39,942 nt of DNA from the NCBI GenBank assembly GCA_945865295.1, contig CAMBDE010000012.1, positions 1-39,942 on the forward strand. The letters run 5' to 3'. A program made the translations under genes and the position numbers. Under the pieces are notes generated by a model. That model was not told the DNA's origin. It did no database searches and saw only the letters and a list, made by a program, of their open reading frames with translations. Below, piece after piece: positions 31,643-39,942 of the stretch (its first letter is position 1; every line of letters begins with the position of its first letter). The DNA is from Chitinophaga pinensis. GTDB taxonomy: Bacteria; Bacteroidota; Bacteroidia; Chitinophagales; Chitinophagaceae.

Positions 31643-32569
31643 TTAAACCAATCCCCAAGTTTTAATTCTTTCTAAATTAATTCTTGCACATTCAAGTGGT
31701 GCAATACCTTGATAGGATTCTTGTTCTATAATAAAATGTTTTGTGCCACCGATTGATTTTGCCAATAAGCATACCGCTTTTGGATCTACCAGACCATTAC
31801 CAAGAATGGTGCTATCATGTTGGTCGTTCATTTCACCTATCGGCACTTTAATCTCATCTTTTACGTGCACTGAAACAAAACGTCCTGGATATTTTTTGAT
31901 CCAATCCATTCCCCTTGCACCAATCCCAAACATATTGCCAAAATCCAATTGGTGTATTACCAGTTCGGGATCGGTTTCTTTTAAGATAATATCATAGATC
32001 AATTGTCCATTCACTTTTTCTATGAATTCAAAATTATGGTTATGGTATCCAAATTGCATACCTGATTCCAAACACAATTCGCCAGATAAATTGAATAATT
32101 CTAACTGATGCATTAAAGCGTCATAAGAAGTTCTTACATTTTCATCGATAGAAGGACTAATGACATAGTCTTGTCCTAGCGTCACTGCATCGTCGATGGT
32201 GTATTTCCAAGCGTCTGTAAAATCCTTTTTGGTAGTATCCCAATGGTTTGCATTCAATGCGGTATGGCCACTTGGCATTTGCATGCCTAAGTCGGATATT
32301 ATTTTTTTAAATTCAATTGGACTATAGCCATATAATTTTCTATTTGAATAATTGGCGTGCTCTATATATTGATAGCCCATTTTTGACAATGCCTTTAAAG
32401 TCTCTAATGGTTTTTTAAACATATCATCACGCACTAAATACAATTGAATGCCAATTTTGATGGAGGTATCCGCAATGGCATTTTTTGACCACAATGCTTT
32501 TGGCGCTATACCCACACCTAAAATGGCTATCCCCGTATTTTGAATAAATGTTCTTCTTGAATTTTGCAT
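31643..32569 (-). CDS. TIM-barrel sugar phosphate isomerase/epimerase-like protein with Tat signal
   Basis: A 308-residue AP-endonuclease-2/xylose-isomerase-like TIM barrel. It starts with a twin-arginine signal (SRRTFIQNTG, Arg5-Arg6). The barrel follows: IKIGIQLYLVRDD, QYIEHANY, SGHTALNANHW, FGYHNHNFEFI, VIHQLDFGNMFG, SVHVKDEIKVPIG and IIEQESYQG, with His/Asp/Glu residues at the ends of strands as metal ligands. Relatives are isomerases or epimerases of sugars; exported versions of Bacteroidota are mostly uncharacterised. It starts six bases after the stop of the propeller-amidohydrolase, so it is the second gene of that operon. Confidence 0.88.
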   Translation of the reverse strand: MQNSRRTFIQNTGIAILGVGIAPKALWSKNAIADTSIKIGIQLYLVRDDMFKKPLETLKALSKMGYQYIEHANYSNRKLYGYSPIEFKKIISDLGMQMPSGHTALNANHWDTTKKDFTDAWKYTIDDAVTLGQDYVISPSIDENVRTSYDALMHQLELFNLSGELCLESGMQFGYHNHNFEFIEKVNGQLIYDIILKETDPELVIHQLDFGNMFGIGARGMDWIKKYPGRFVSVHVKDEIKVPIGEMNDQHDSTILGNGLVDPKAVCLLAKSIGGTKHFIIEQESYQGIAPLECARINLERIKTWGLV

Positions 32570-32575
32570 AAGCGT

Positions 32576-35500
32576 TTAGTCTTCTACCTTCGTGTTTTTA
32601 GTTGGTTTTTTATCCAAGTATTCTTTACGATCTACTTTTGAATTACCAGTCACCAGCTCATCTAAATTAGCGCCATTGTATAAACGACCATTTTTCATGA
32701 TGTACTGGATGCTATTGGTATTTTTAATGTCTTCTAAAGGATTCTTGTTTAAAATAATTAAGTCTGCTAATTTACCTGCACTGATACTTCCAAGGTCTTT
32801 ATCCAATCCTAAACTTTCTGCGCCCAAAATAGTGGCTGTTTTCAAAGCATCTAAATTGCGCATACCGCCAGATTGCATAGCCCATAGTTCCCAATGGTAA
32901 CCCAAACCTTGTAATTGACCGTGACTACCTACACCCGCAAGTCCACCAGCTTCAACAATCTGCTTCATACTCTTAGCGTGTTTTTGAAACACGTGTTCTT
33001 CTGGTAAGAACCAAGTAGCACGACGTCTTGACTTACTTGCTAGTTCTTCGTAAGGGGTATAGTATTGCAATTTTGGATCACCATATACATTCTCTGTCTC
33101 ATAATAAAAATTCTCTGCCCATGGCCCACCATAAGAAACCAATAAAGTTGGTGTCACGGCCATTTTTGAACTAGCTATTGTTTTTACTACATCATTATAC
33201 AATGGATAAATTGGTATAGAGTGCTCATGACCAGGATAACCATCTATCAAATTCGTCATATTCAATTTAAAATCTAATCCACCTTCTGTGGTAGGCATTA
33301 AATGTTGGTTTTTAGCTGCTTGAATCACCCATTGTCTATGCTTACGATTGCCCACTAAATACATTTTAATATATTTTGTGTTATAATACTTACTGTATTG
33401 TGCTAGTACTGATTCTGCTTGTGCAGAGTCTTTCAAATTATAAGACCAATAACCCACACCAGGTCCAGTTGAGTAAACTCTTGGCCCTACCATTTTACCT
33501 GCTTCTACTAAATCACTATAGGTTAATACATCTGTCGTTGCAGTTTGTGGATCACGTGTTGTCGTCACACCATACGCTAAATTGGCTGCATAAATCCAAA
33601 CTTGATTTTTATGGATGCCCCAACTAGGCCACATATGTGAGTGCGTGTCTATGAATCCTGGCACCACTGTTTTTCCTGCAAGGTTGACGCGCTTAGCGCT
33701 GGCAGGCACTTTCAATGAACCAGATTTTCCAACAGCTTGAATTCTATTTTTTACAATTAAGATGTCGCCGTTGTTAATCACTTGATCCCCATTCATTGTA
33801 ATGATTCTTGCATTGGTCAATAACACTGTAGTGGAAGGCATATCATTTTCATAATATACTTTTACCCATGTTTCATTAGCCTTGTATTTTGGCGCTTCTT
33901 TTTTATCGTCTTTTTTAGCAATGTTGGTGCTGTCTTTTTTCGTGGTATCTTTTTTAATAGCGGCTTCTAATTTTTTTGCAGCAGCTAAACTATCATCAAA
34001 AGCATAAGCAGCATCAATATCATACGTGAAATGCGCTGCACCTAAACTCCAATGAATGGTTTTCCCATCTGCTTGCCAGCTTGGAAATTCTCCACCAATT
34101 TCAGTTAATAATTTACTAGGGAATGCTGCATTTTTTGCATCTGCTACAGAGATGGAAACTGATTTACCAGACTTTGGAATAGTCACAAAATAGATATTGT
34201 TATTTACTTGTGCAATCGCTGCAGATCCCTTTGGTGACAATAAAATATTATTGGCATTAGAAGCAGGATTGTTTTCTTTTGCAGCATCATCTTCTTCCAT
34301 AATTTCTGGAATGATACAAGGGTCTGCCAATGGCTTGCCGCGATGCTCAGGAACGCTACCAAAAGTAGTAATACCAGAAATTTTTGCAATTTCTTTCTCA
34401 TCCCCACCATCCCATTGAATTGAAATCAGTCTACCACGATTGTTTAAATAGATACGATCATCGTTTAAAGCAAAATGTGGGTTGTATCTTCCGTTGGCTT
34501 TGTCAATTATTTTTTCATTACCAGTGGTCAAATCAATCCATGCCAATTCATCTTCTGCATCATCATAACTAGGTTCAATGGCATCTTTAAATTTCTGTGC
34601 GTTTGTTTTATTGTAGATTAATTTTTTACCAGTTGGATCAATTGCAAGGCCTTGGTACAAAGCATTTTCTTTTGTGATCGTTTTTTCTGTATTATTATTT
34701 AAATCAATGAAACGAATAGCACCGCCATCAGGATTCCAAGTAGAAAAATAAATACCATCACCAGCAAGATTCCAAACTGGTTGTGCTTCTGTAAAATCAT
34801 TCTTTGTTAAACGCTTTGGTGTGCCGTTTGGATAGTCCATTACATACAATCTATTCAATACTGTAAATGCCAATTGTTTTCCGTTTGGAGAAGGTACCGC
34901 ATCTCTTATTTGCGTTGCCATTGTAGCAACCGTATCCTTGATAGGATATTTAAACAATACTTCTGGTCCCATTTCAATTTTCGCATCCACGGTATATGGA
35001 ATCGAAGTTTGTGCAGCAGATTCAATATCAATTTTATTTATTTTTCCGCCGTAAGAAGCTAATAAATATTTACTATCAGGCGTAAAACTCATAGCAGGTA
35101 ACACACCCATCACCGCAATAGATTCTTGATCATCTCTTTGAACAGGGTAGGCCAACCAAGCTTCCTCACCTGTTGCTAAATTTCTTTTAACCAATCCAGT
35201 TTTATCTTCATAACGAGATCCATACACCAACCATTTTCCGTCTTTAGATAATACTGGTGTAAACGCAGATCCATATCTTGATGCGATGGTTCTAGTGTTT
35301 CCTTTTTCTCTGTCATACACACCAATACTATATTGTGGTAACATGGCGTTGTAGTTCCAAGCGCCATTGCGTGCACTATAATAAATATAACGACCATCTG
35401 CACTCACGGCAGGATCAATTGTTTTTAAAGTAGCAGGTGCATCAATTAAATTCGTTCCTGTACCACCATTCTTATGCATCATATACAATTTAGTATTACG

Positions 35501-35974
35501 ACGACCTTTTGTATACACAATATAATTTCCGTCTGGTGTATACACTGCACCTGGATAATTATTATTTTGTTCTTCAGTTAAAGCAACGGTATCTTTTTTC
35601 TCTAAATCTATGTACCATATATTTTCTGCACCAGAGCGGTCAGATAAAAAAAGGATGCGTTTGCCATCGGGACTAAAACTTGGATGGTTATCGTAAGCCA
35701 TGCCCTTAGTGATAGCAGTTGCTTTGCCTCCTTCCATTGGGATACTATATATATCACCCATCAAATCAAATAAAATGGTTTTACCATCTGGACTAACAGC
35801 TAATGAAGTCCAAGTGCCTTCGTTGGTCGTAAAGTCAATCGACCTAGTAGCTTTTAATGGCAATCCTTTAAATTGACTAAAACTAGTGCTGTCTTTTTTT
35901 GGACTTTTTTTGTCCTGTGCTTGTGAACTGATTAAACCAAGCCCCAAGAATAGCGTCAAAGCAATTATTCTCAT
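32576..35974 (-). CDS. Exported TolB-propeller amidohydrolase fusion
   Basis: An 1132-residue two-part protein with signal peptide MRIIALTLFLGLGLISSQAQ. Residues 40-680 hold repeated PD40/TolB-type blades (SPDGKTILFD, SFSPDGKRILFLSDRSG, TPDGNYIVYTKG, SKDGKWLVYGSR, SPNGKQLAFT and others). A lysine/aspartate-rich linker follows (about 690-725). The rest is an amidohydrolase: metal ligands His778 and His780 in DTHSHMW, a probable Lys ligand in KYIKMYLVGN, His in GHEHSIPIYP, GVGSHGQLQGLG and a closing AGKLADLIILNKNPLEDI. Amidohydrolases cleave amide or ester bonds, and the fused propeller has been linked to peptide-like substrates. First gene of a three-gene operon. Confidence 0.93.
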   Translation of the reverse strand: MRIIALTLFLGLGLISSQAQDKKSPKKDSTSFSQFKGLPLKATRSIDFTTNEGTWTSLAVSPDGKTILFDLMGDIYSIPMEGGKATAITKGMAYDNHPSFSPDGKRILFLSDRSGAENIWYIDLEKKDTVALTEEQNNNYPGAVYTPDGNYIVYTKGRRNTKLYMMHKNGGTGTNLIDAPATLKTIDPAVSADGRYIYYSARNGAWNYNAMLPQYSIGVYDREKGNTRTIASRYGSAFTPVLSKDGKWLVYGSRYEDKTGLVKRNLATGEEAWLAYPVQRDDQESIAVMGVLPAMSFTPDSKYLLASYGGKINKIDIESAAQTSIPYTVDAKIEMGPEVLFKYPIKDTVATMATQIRDAVPSPNGKQLAFTVLNRLYVMDYPNGTPKRLTKNDFTEAQPVWNLAGDGIYFSTWNPDGGAIRFIDLNNNTEKTITKENALYQGLAIDPTGKKLIYNKTNAQKFKDAIEPSYDDAEDELAWIDLTTGNEKIIDKANGRYNPHFALNDDRIYLNNRGRLISIQWDGGDEKEIAKISGITTFGSVPEHRGKPLADPCIIPEIMEEDDAAKENNPASNANNILLSPKGSAAIAQVNNNIYFVTIPKSGKSVSISVADAKNAAFPSKLLTEIGGEFPSWQADGKTIHWSLGAAHFTYDIDAAYAFDDSLAAAKKLEAAIKKDTTKKDSTNIAKKDDKKEAPKYKANETWVKVYYENDMPSTTVLLTNARIITMNGDQVINNGDILIVKNRIQAVGKSGSLKVPASAKRVNLAGKTVVPGFIDTHSHMWPSWGIHKNQVWIYAANLAYGVTTTRDPQTATTDVLTYSDLVEAGKMVGPRVYSTGPGVGYWSYNLKDSAQAESVLAQYSKYYNTKYIKMYLVGNRKHRQWVIQAAKNQHLMPTTEGGLDFKLNMTNLIDGYPGHEHSIPIYPLYNDVVKTIASSKMAVTPTLLVSYGGPWAENFYYETENVYGDPKLQYYTPYEELASKSRRRATWFLPEEHVFQKHAKSMKQIVEAGGLAGVGSHGQLQGLGYHWELWAMQSGGMRNLDALKTATILGAESLGLDKDLGSISAGKLADLIILNKNPLEDIKNTNSIQYIMKNGRLYNGANLDELVTGNSKVDRKEYLDKKPTKNTKVED

Positions 35975-36100
35975 AATGTTTATTTTTTGAAAGTTACATC
36001 AATCCAATAGTACCCGAAAAAAAATGAAACAATTGAAGATCGCCGCTCATCAAATATTTCGATAATTTTAACTAAAAATTTAGGTAGGAATCCGCCTCTA

Positions 36101-36116
36101 TGACGTAATTTCGTCA
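36101..36116. promoter_or_regulatory. TGACG-N6-CGTCA palindrome upstream of outer-membrane barrel gene
   Basis: A 16-base inverted repeat with one mismatched pair, in the 163-base divergent region. It is centred 21.5 bases upstream of the TTT of TATATTTA (36126-36133), a -7-like element ending only four bases before the ATG at 36138. A regulator bound here would overlap the -33 region of that promoter. Confidence 0.5.
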
Positions 36117-36137
36117 ACTCAATCGTATATTTACAGT

Positions 36138-38939
36138 ATGAACAAACAAAAATTGGGGCAATTTATTTTTATAAGTTGCTTATTATTAATTAGTTATGTT
36201 GGATTTGCACAAAATTTGACCATTCAAGGCAGTTTAAAGGATAGTATAGCCAATCGAGCCCTTAACTCAGCGACCGTTTCCTTGGTATACGCAAAAGACT
36301 CTTCCTTGGTTAGTTTTTCAAGAACGAATGAAGCTGGGGTCTTCAATTTCAAAAATGTTGCACCTGGATCCTATTTGATTTCAGTTTCCTATGTAGGCTA
36401 TATCCCAAAATGGGTGCCAGTTCTAACTGGTACAGAAAAAACAGTAGAGATGGGGTTGATTTATATGAATGATGTGAATACGATGAGTACGGTGACAGTG
36501 AATGCACGTAGACCACCGGTTGTCATTAATGGAGATTCGGTGGAGTTCAATTCAGAAAATTTTAAGACTGCGCCAAATGCGGTAGTAGAAGATTTATTAA
36601 AAAAGATGCCAGGCATGGAAGTGGATAAAGCTGGTGGCATCACCGTCAATGGAAAAAAAGTGACCAAGGTTTTTGTGAATGGAAAAGAATTTTTTACAGG
36701 CGATCCAATGATGGCCACTAAAAATTTACCTGCAGATGCGGTAGATAAAATTCAGGTATACGATCGTAAGTCTGATCAAGCCATGTTCACTGGTATTGAT
36801 GATGGCTCAGAAGAAACAGCAATTAATTTAAAATTGAAAAAAGACCGCAACAAATCCACTTTTGGTAAATTGAATGCGGGCGCGGGTACACCAAGCGTAT
36901 TTGATGCACAAGGCAATGTGAATGTGATCAATAATGAAGAGCAATTTTCTGCCATTGGCGGTGCGAATAATACCAACAGACAAAATTTTTCGGGCCGAAA
37001 CATTGTTAATTTTTCGGGAGGTGGTGGAGGTAGACCAGGCGCTGGCGGAGGTGTATCCGTTAATTTTAGCGGCGGCTCTGGCGAAACAGATGCGAATGCA
37101 CAAGGTATTGCAGAGACTTATTCTATAGGAGGCAACTATTCAAATTTATTGAACGATAAAAAAACCGAATTCAATGCCAATCTTTCTATTAGTGATGTAG
37201 AAAGAAACAATAATAGCTTCTCGAAAACACAAAACCTTACACCAGGTAATGCATTCAATAGAATTTCTAATTCCAATTCAATAGCAGGCAATAAGCAACA
37301 AAATTTTGGAAGTACCATTGATCATAAAGTGAGCGACAATTTTTCTTTTAGGTTTACACCAAGCTTAGGTTTGCAACAAACTACTAATTATAGCGAAGAC
37401 TCTACACAAACCTATTTAACAAATGGAAACTTGCTTAATAGCAATGCCACCATCGCTTCTAGCGCTTCTGATGCTGTCAATGCAGCAAGCACTTTGTTGT
37501 TAAGAAAAAAGTTTACTAAAAAAGGACGAACAATTTCCTCCACAATAACACAAAGTTTTAATCGCTCTAATTCAACTGGGAATCAGTTTACGGAACAATT
37601 ATCTTATTTAAATAATAAGCTAACAAATGATTCAATTTTAGATCAACAAAATACGCGTAAAGGAGAAAACTCAAGTTATTCTGCTAATTTAATTTATACG
37701 GAACCATTGGGTAAAAAATCATTATTAGAGTTTAATACCTATTTAAGTAAAAGTATTGGGTCTTCTAGTAGAAGAATTTTTGATCGTAATAATGCTACAG
37801 ATACTTATGATTTATTGAACACACGTTTAACCAATGAGTTCAATAGTGAGTATACTTATTCTGGTGGAGGGATGAGCTATAGGGCCAATCAAAAAAAATA
37901 TAATTTCTCTACTGGAGTTTCTTTACAAAGAGCAGTGCTAGATGGTGAGAACATTAGTGCAAAAACAAAACTGAGTCAAAGTTTTCAAGACATCATGCCT
38001 AATGCAACTTTTAGGTACAACTTCTCTCAAACAAAAAATTTCAATGTAGACTATCGTACATCCACGAATCAGCCTTCGATCACTCAATTGCAACCTGTAT
38101 TGGATCAAAGCAATATCAACAGACAATCTATTGGTAATCCAGATTTGAAAAGAAGCTATGTACATAATTTAAATATTCGTTTTTTCAGTTCTAAAATTTT
38201 AGCAGGAAAAAGCTTTTTTTCTACATTAAATGCGTCTACGACCAATAACTCTATAGTTAATTACGATAGCGTTTTACCCAATAGAACCATTCTTACAAGA
38301 CCGGTCAATGTCAATGGAGCCTATAGAATCAATGGTTCTATGAATTATGGATTTGGTATTAAAAAATTAAAATCAAGACTTAGTTTTGGCTTAAATGCAG
38401 GTTTGAACAATAATATCTCTTATGCGAATGGAGTATTAAATACCATCGTGACAAAATCTACTGGTCCAAGTATGACGTATTCCTATATTGTTGACGATGT
38501 CATTGATATTAATTTGACAGCACGTTATTCCTTTAGCAATACGAATAACGCAGTGAATCCAACATTGAATACCAACTTTTTAACAAAAGTCTTTGGGGCA
38601 GACATGACCAATTATTTGCCATTGAACATCGTATTGAATCAGTCCTTCAATTATGCTATTAACACAGGTCGTGCGGAGGGATTTAATACAGCAATTCCAA
38701 TTTGGAATGCAAGCTTTTCTAAATTTTTCTTAAAAAACAAGCGAGCAGAAATTAAGATGAGCGCTTTTGACTTATTGAATAAAAATATTGGTATTAGCAG
38801 AAACGTATCTCAAAATCAGATTGTGGATAGATCTTATAATGTAATTAGTCAGTATTTTATGTTGACTTTCACGTATAGTTTACAAAAATCTGGATTGGGT
38901 GGAGGTGCAAGAGCAGGAGGTATGATGATTAGAATGTAA
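36138..38939 (+). CDS. Outer-membrane beta-barrel protein with carboxypeptidase-regulatory-like domain
   Basis: A 933-residue TonB-receptor-like protein: signal peptide to about residue 24 (GFAQ), a CarboxypepD_reg-like Ig domain at 27-115 (LTIQGSLKDSIANRALNSATV, GVFNFKNVAPGSYLISVSYVGY), a plug-like region (ARRPPVVINGDSVEFNSENF, VEDLLKKMPGMEVDKAGGITVNGK, KVFVNGKEFF) and a C-terminal barrel rich in N, S, T and aromatic residues. A glycine-rich stretch (residues 290-320, GGGGGRPGAGGG) is part of an extracellular or linker loop. No classical TonB box is seen. Proteins of this OMP_b-brl_3-type group are usually followed by a GLPGLI gene, as here, and may import an unknown ligand or secrete peptides. 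-7-like TATATTTA almost touches the ATG. Confidence 0.9.
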   Translation: MNKQKLGQFIFISCLLLISYVGFAQNLTIQGSLKDSIANRALNSATVSLVYAKDSSLVSFSRTNEAGVFNFKNVAPGSYLISVSYVGYIPKWVPVLTGTEKTVEMGLIYMNDVNTMSTVTVNARRPPVVINGDSVEFNSENFKTAPNAVVEDLLKKMPGMEVDKAGGITVNGKKVTKVFVNGKEFFTGDPMMATKNLPADAVDKIQVYDRKSDQAMFTGIDDGSEETAINLKLKKDRNKSTFGKLNAGAGTPSVFDAQGNVNVINNEEQFSAIGGANNTNRQNFSGRNIVNFSGGGGGRPGAGGGVSVNFSGGSGETDANAQGIAETYSIGGNYSNLLNDKKTEFNANLSISDVERNNNSFSKTQNLTPGNAFNRISNSNSIAGNKQQNFGSTIDHKVSDNFSFRFTPSLGLQQTTNYSEDSTQTYLTNGNLLNSNATIASSASDAVNAASTLLLRKKFTKKGRTISSTITQSFNRSNSTGNQFTEQLSYLNNKLTNDSILDQQNTRKGENSSYSANLIYTEPLGKKSLLEFNTYLSKSIGSSSRRIFDRNNATDTYDLLNTRLTNEFNSEYTYSGGGMSYRANQKKYNFSTGVSLQRAVLDGENISAKTKLSQSFQDIMPNATFRYNFSQTKNFNVDYRTSTNQPSITQLQPVLDQSNINRQSIGNPDLKRSYVHNLNIRFFSSKILAGKSFFSTLNASTTNNSIVNYDSVLPNRTILTRPVNVNGAYRINGSMNYGFGIKKLKSRLSFGLNAGLNNNISYANGVLNTIVTKSTGPSMTYSYIVDDVIDINLTARYSFSNTNNAVNPTLNTNFLTKVFGADMTNYLPLNIVLNQSFNYAINTGRAEGFNTAIPIWNASFSKFFLKNKRAEIKMSAFDLLNKNIGISRNVSQNQIVDRSYNVISQYFMLTFTYSLQKSGLGGGARAGGMMIRM

Positions 38940-39023
38940 AATTTAAAACTGAAATTAAAGTAGTTATCTTTAATCAATTAGTTTCAATACTGTCATAATT
39001 TTAAAGAACGAAAAATAGCTTTT

Positions 39024-39872
39024 ATGAAAAAAATACAATTAGTACTTGGATTGATGATTGCTTTTATAAGCATCTCAACATCTGCTATAGCGCAAATGAA
39101 GGAAGGGAAAATTAGTTACGAGCGTAAGATTAATATGCATCGTAACCTACCCGATCCTCAAATGAAGTCGATGGTGCCTGAATTCAGAACAGACAAGTTT
39201 GAATTGATTTTTAATGAGTCTGTAAGCTTATTTAGATCAGTAGTAGATGATGAAGCGCCCGATCCATTTGCGAATGCTGGCGGTGGCGGAGGTGGAATGC
39301 GCATGAATTTTAGAATGCCCACTGCAAATACTTTCACAGATGTTTCAAAACAAATGCAATATGAAGAACGTGCATTTTTTGAAAAAGAATTTTTAATTAT
39401 TGATTCTTTGAAGCAATACAAATGGAAATTATCAGAAGAAACTAAAACCATTGCGAAGCAATTATGTAAAAAAGCCACTACGATGATTACAGCGCCTCAA
39501 ATGCGTATGCGTGTTAGCATAGGCGGCGGTGGTAACAATACAGATACTGCAGCGAATACGCCAAGAGCGCCAAAAGAAACAGAATTGGTGGTTTGGTATG
39601 CCGAGAATATCCCAGTATCATTTGGTCCTGATAATTATAGTGGATTGCCAGGTGTGATTATGGAGATAGATCAAGACAATGGCGCTACAGTTACCACTGC
39701 TGTGGAAGTGAGTGCGAAGTATCCAAAAAAAGAATTGGTTGCACCAACAAAGGGTGATAAAATGAATAGAGCGCAGTTCCAAGAAAATATGCAGAAGTTA
39801 ATGCAAGAAATGCAAAGAGGTGGAGGTATTAGAATGGGCGGAATGAATATCCGTGTAGGAGGCGGAAATTAA
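39024..39872 (+). CDS. GLPGLI family exported protein
   Basis: A 282-residue protein with signal peptide MKKIQLVLGLMIAFISISTSAIAQ and the hallmark GLPGVI (residues 207-212, in GPDNYSGLPGVIMEI). Other family features are EGKISYERKINMHRN at the start, KYPKKELV near the end and a Met/Gly-rich tail (MQRGGGIRMGGMNIRVGGGN). It has two glycine-rich stretches (NAGGGGGGMRM; SIGGGGNN). Function of the family is unknown, but it is nearly always beside an outer-membrane barrel gene; here it follows the barrel gene by 84 bases and probably acts with it in the envelope. Confidence 0.93.
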   Translation: MKKIQLVLGLMIAFISISTSAIAQMKEGKISYERKINMHRNLPDPQMKSMVPEFRTDKFELIFNESVSLFRSVVDDEAPDPFANAGGGGGGMRMNFRMPTANTFTDVSKQMQYEERAFFEKEFLIIDSLKQYKWKLSEETKTIAKQLCKKATTMITAPQMRMRVSIGGGGNNTDTAANTPRAPKETELVVWYAENIPVSFGPDNYSGLPGVIMEIDQDNGATVTTAVEVSAKYPKKELVAPTKGDKMNRAQFQENMQKLMQEMQRGGGIRMGGMNIRVGGGN

Positions 39873-39909
39873 TCATCTATAAGATCAATTATCCTTCGAG
39901 ATAGAATTT

Positions 39910-39942
39910 AAAAAAGGGGCCGCTAACTGCGGCCCCTTTTTT
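39910..39942 (+). terminator. Strong intrinsic terminator
   Basis: A 14-bp perfect stem with arm AAAAAAGGGGCCGC, loop TAACT, ending in six T up to the window edge. It closes the outer-membrane barrel/GLPGLI operon and, because of the A-tract, may act in both directions. Confidence 0.93.

Noticed and set aside
37000..37090. Glycine-codon repeat as a possible tandem DNA repeat or phase-variable tract
   Set aside because: The codons are irregular (GGA, GGT, GGC mixed) with no uniform unit, so slippage switching is unlikely.
1..39942. CRISPR array, tRNA/rRNA, insertion sequence, prophage or toxin-antitoxin pair
   Set aside because: Looked for on both strands by eye; no direct repeat array, cloverleaf-like gene, transposase or integrase motif was seen.

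Overview
The window looks like chromosomal DNA from a member of Bacteroidota, most likely a Chitinophagaceae-type bacterium (family level is inference). The signs are: low GC; Bacteroidota-type promoters (TTTG-N19-TAnnTTTG is seen intact upstream of the DUF3050 gene); a Por-type type IX secretion tail on the DUF1501 protein; a GLPGLI protein paired with a TonB-receptor-like outer-membrane barrel; TolB/DPP-IV S9 peptidases; and many Sec- or lipoprotein-exported hydrolases. Coding is dense, no intergenic gap exceeds 200 bases, and I see no tRNA, rRNA, CRISPR array, insertion sequence or phage gene.

Layout. 1-1946: 3' part of an S9 peptidase cut by the window edge, then a TspO/MBR-like membrane protein. 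1953-5931: a sulfur-metabolism cluster with a TsdA-like dihaem cytochrome c and a TauE/SafE exporter on the minus strand, and an exported DsrE-like protein and a persulfide dioxygenase-rhodanese fusion on the plus strand. 5978-9269: a photolyase/cryptochrome island (DUF2256, TIGR03643/DUF2805, an FeS-BCP-type cryptochrome/photolyase, and a photolyase-like protein without the N-terminal antenna domain). 9351-13434: a DPP-IV-type S9 peptidase and a class C beta-lactamase-like hydrolase. 13490-15026: ECF sigma factor, probable anti-sigma protein and Spy/CpxP-like protein in one operon. 15079-18255: DUF1800-DUF1501 pair. 18393-21388: operon of three exported proteins (M28 peptidase, serine hydrolase, NTF2-like). 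21411-23107: divergent GDPD and DUF3050 genes. 23141-26115: S41 lipoprotein protease with a short asparaginase, divergent from a DUF1684 protein. 26140-27773: UDP-sugar dehydrogenase and a small HAD protein. 27818-29423: YwaF-like membrane protein and a LuxR-type regulator. 29363-35974: minus-strand operon of propeller-amidohydrolase, TIM-barrel epimerase-like protein and penicillin-acylase-like Ntn hydrolase. 36138-39872: outer-membrane barrel and GLPGLI protein, ended by a strong terminator.

The best candidate for an undescribed system is the sulfur cluster. Two Crp/Fnr-type palindromes (GTGA-N6-TCAC with nearly the same spacer) lie in front of tauE-tsdA and in front of the persulfide dioxygenase gene. 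Each is centred exactly 33.5 bases from the TTTG of a CAnnTTTG -7 element, and neither promoter has a -33 box. This is the geometry expected of a class II activated regulon, and the gene products can be joined into one route: persulfide to sulfite, sulfite to thiosulfate or export, thiosulfate to tetrathionate. Second in interest is the photolyase island, where one protein has apparently lost all four iron-sulfur cysteines of its family and the other carries an alpha/beta domain at the C-terminus instead of the N-terminus, suggesting a domain permutation.
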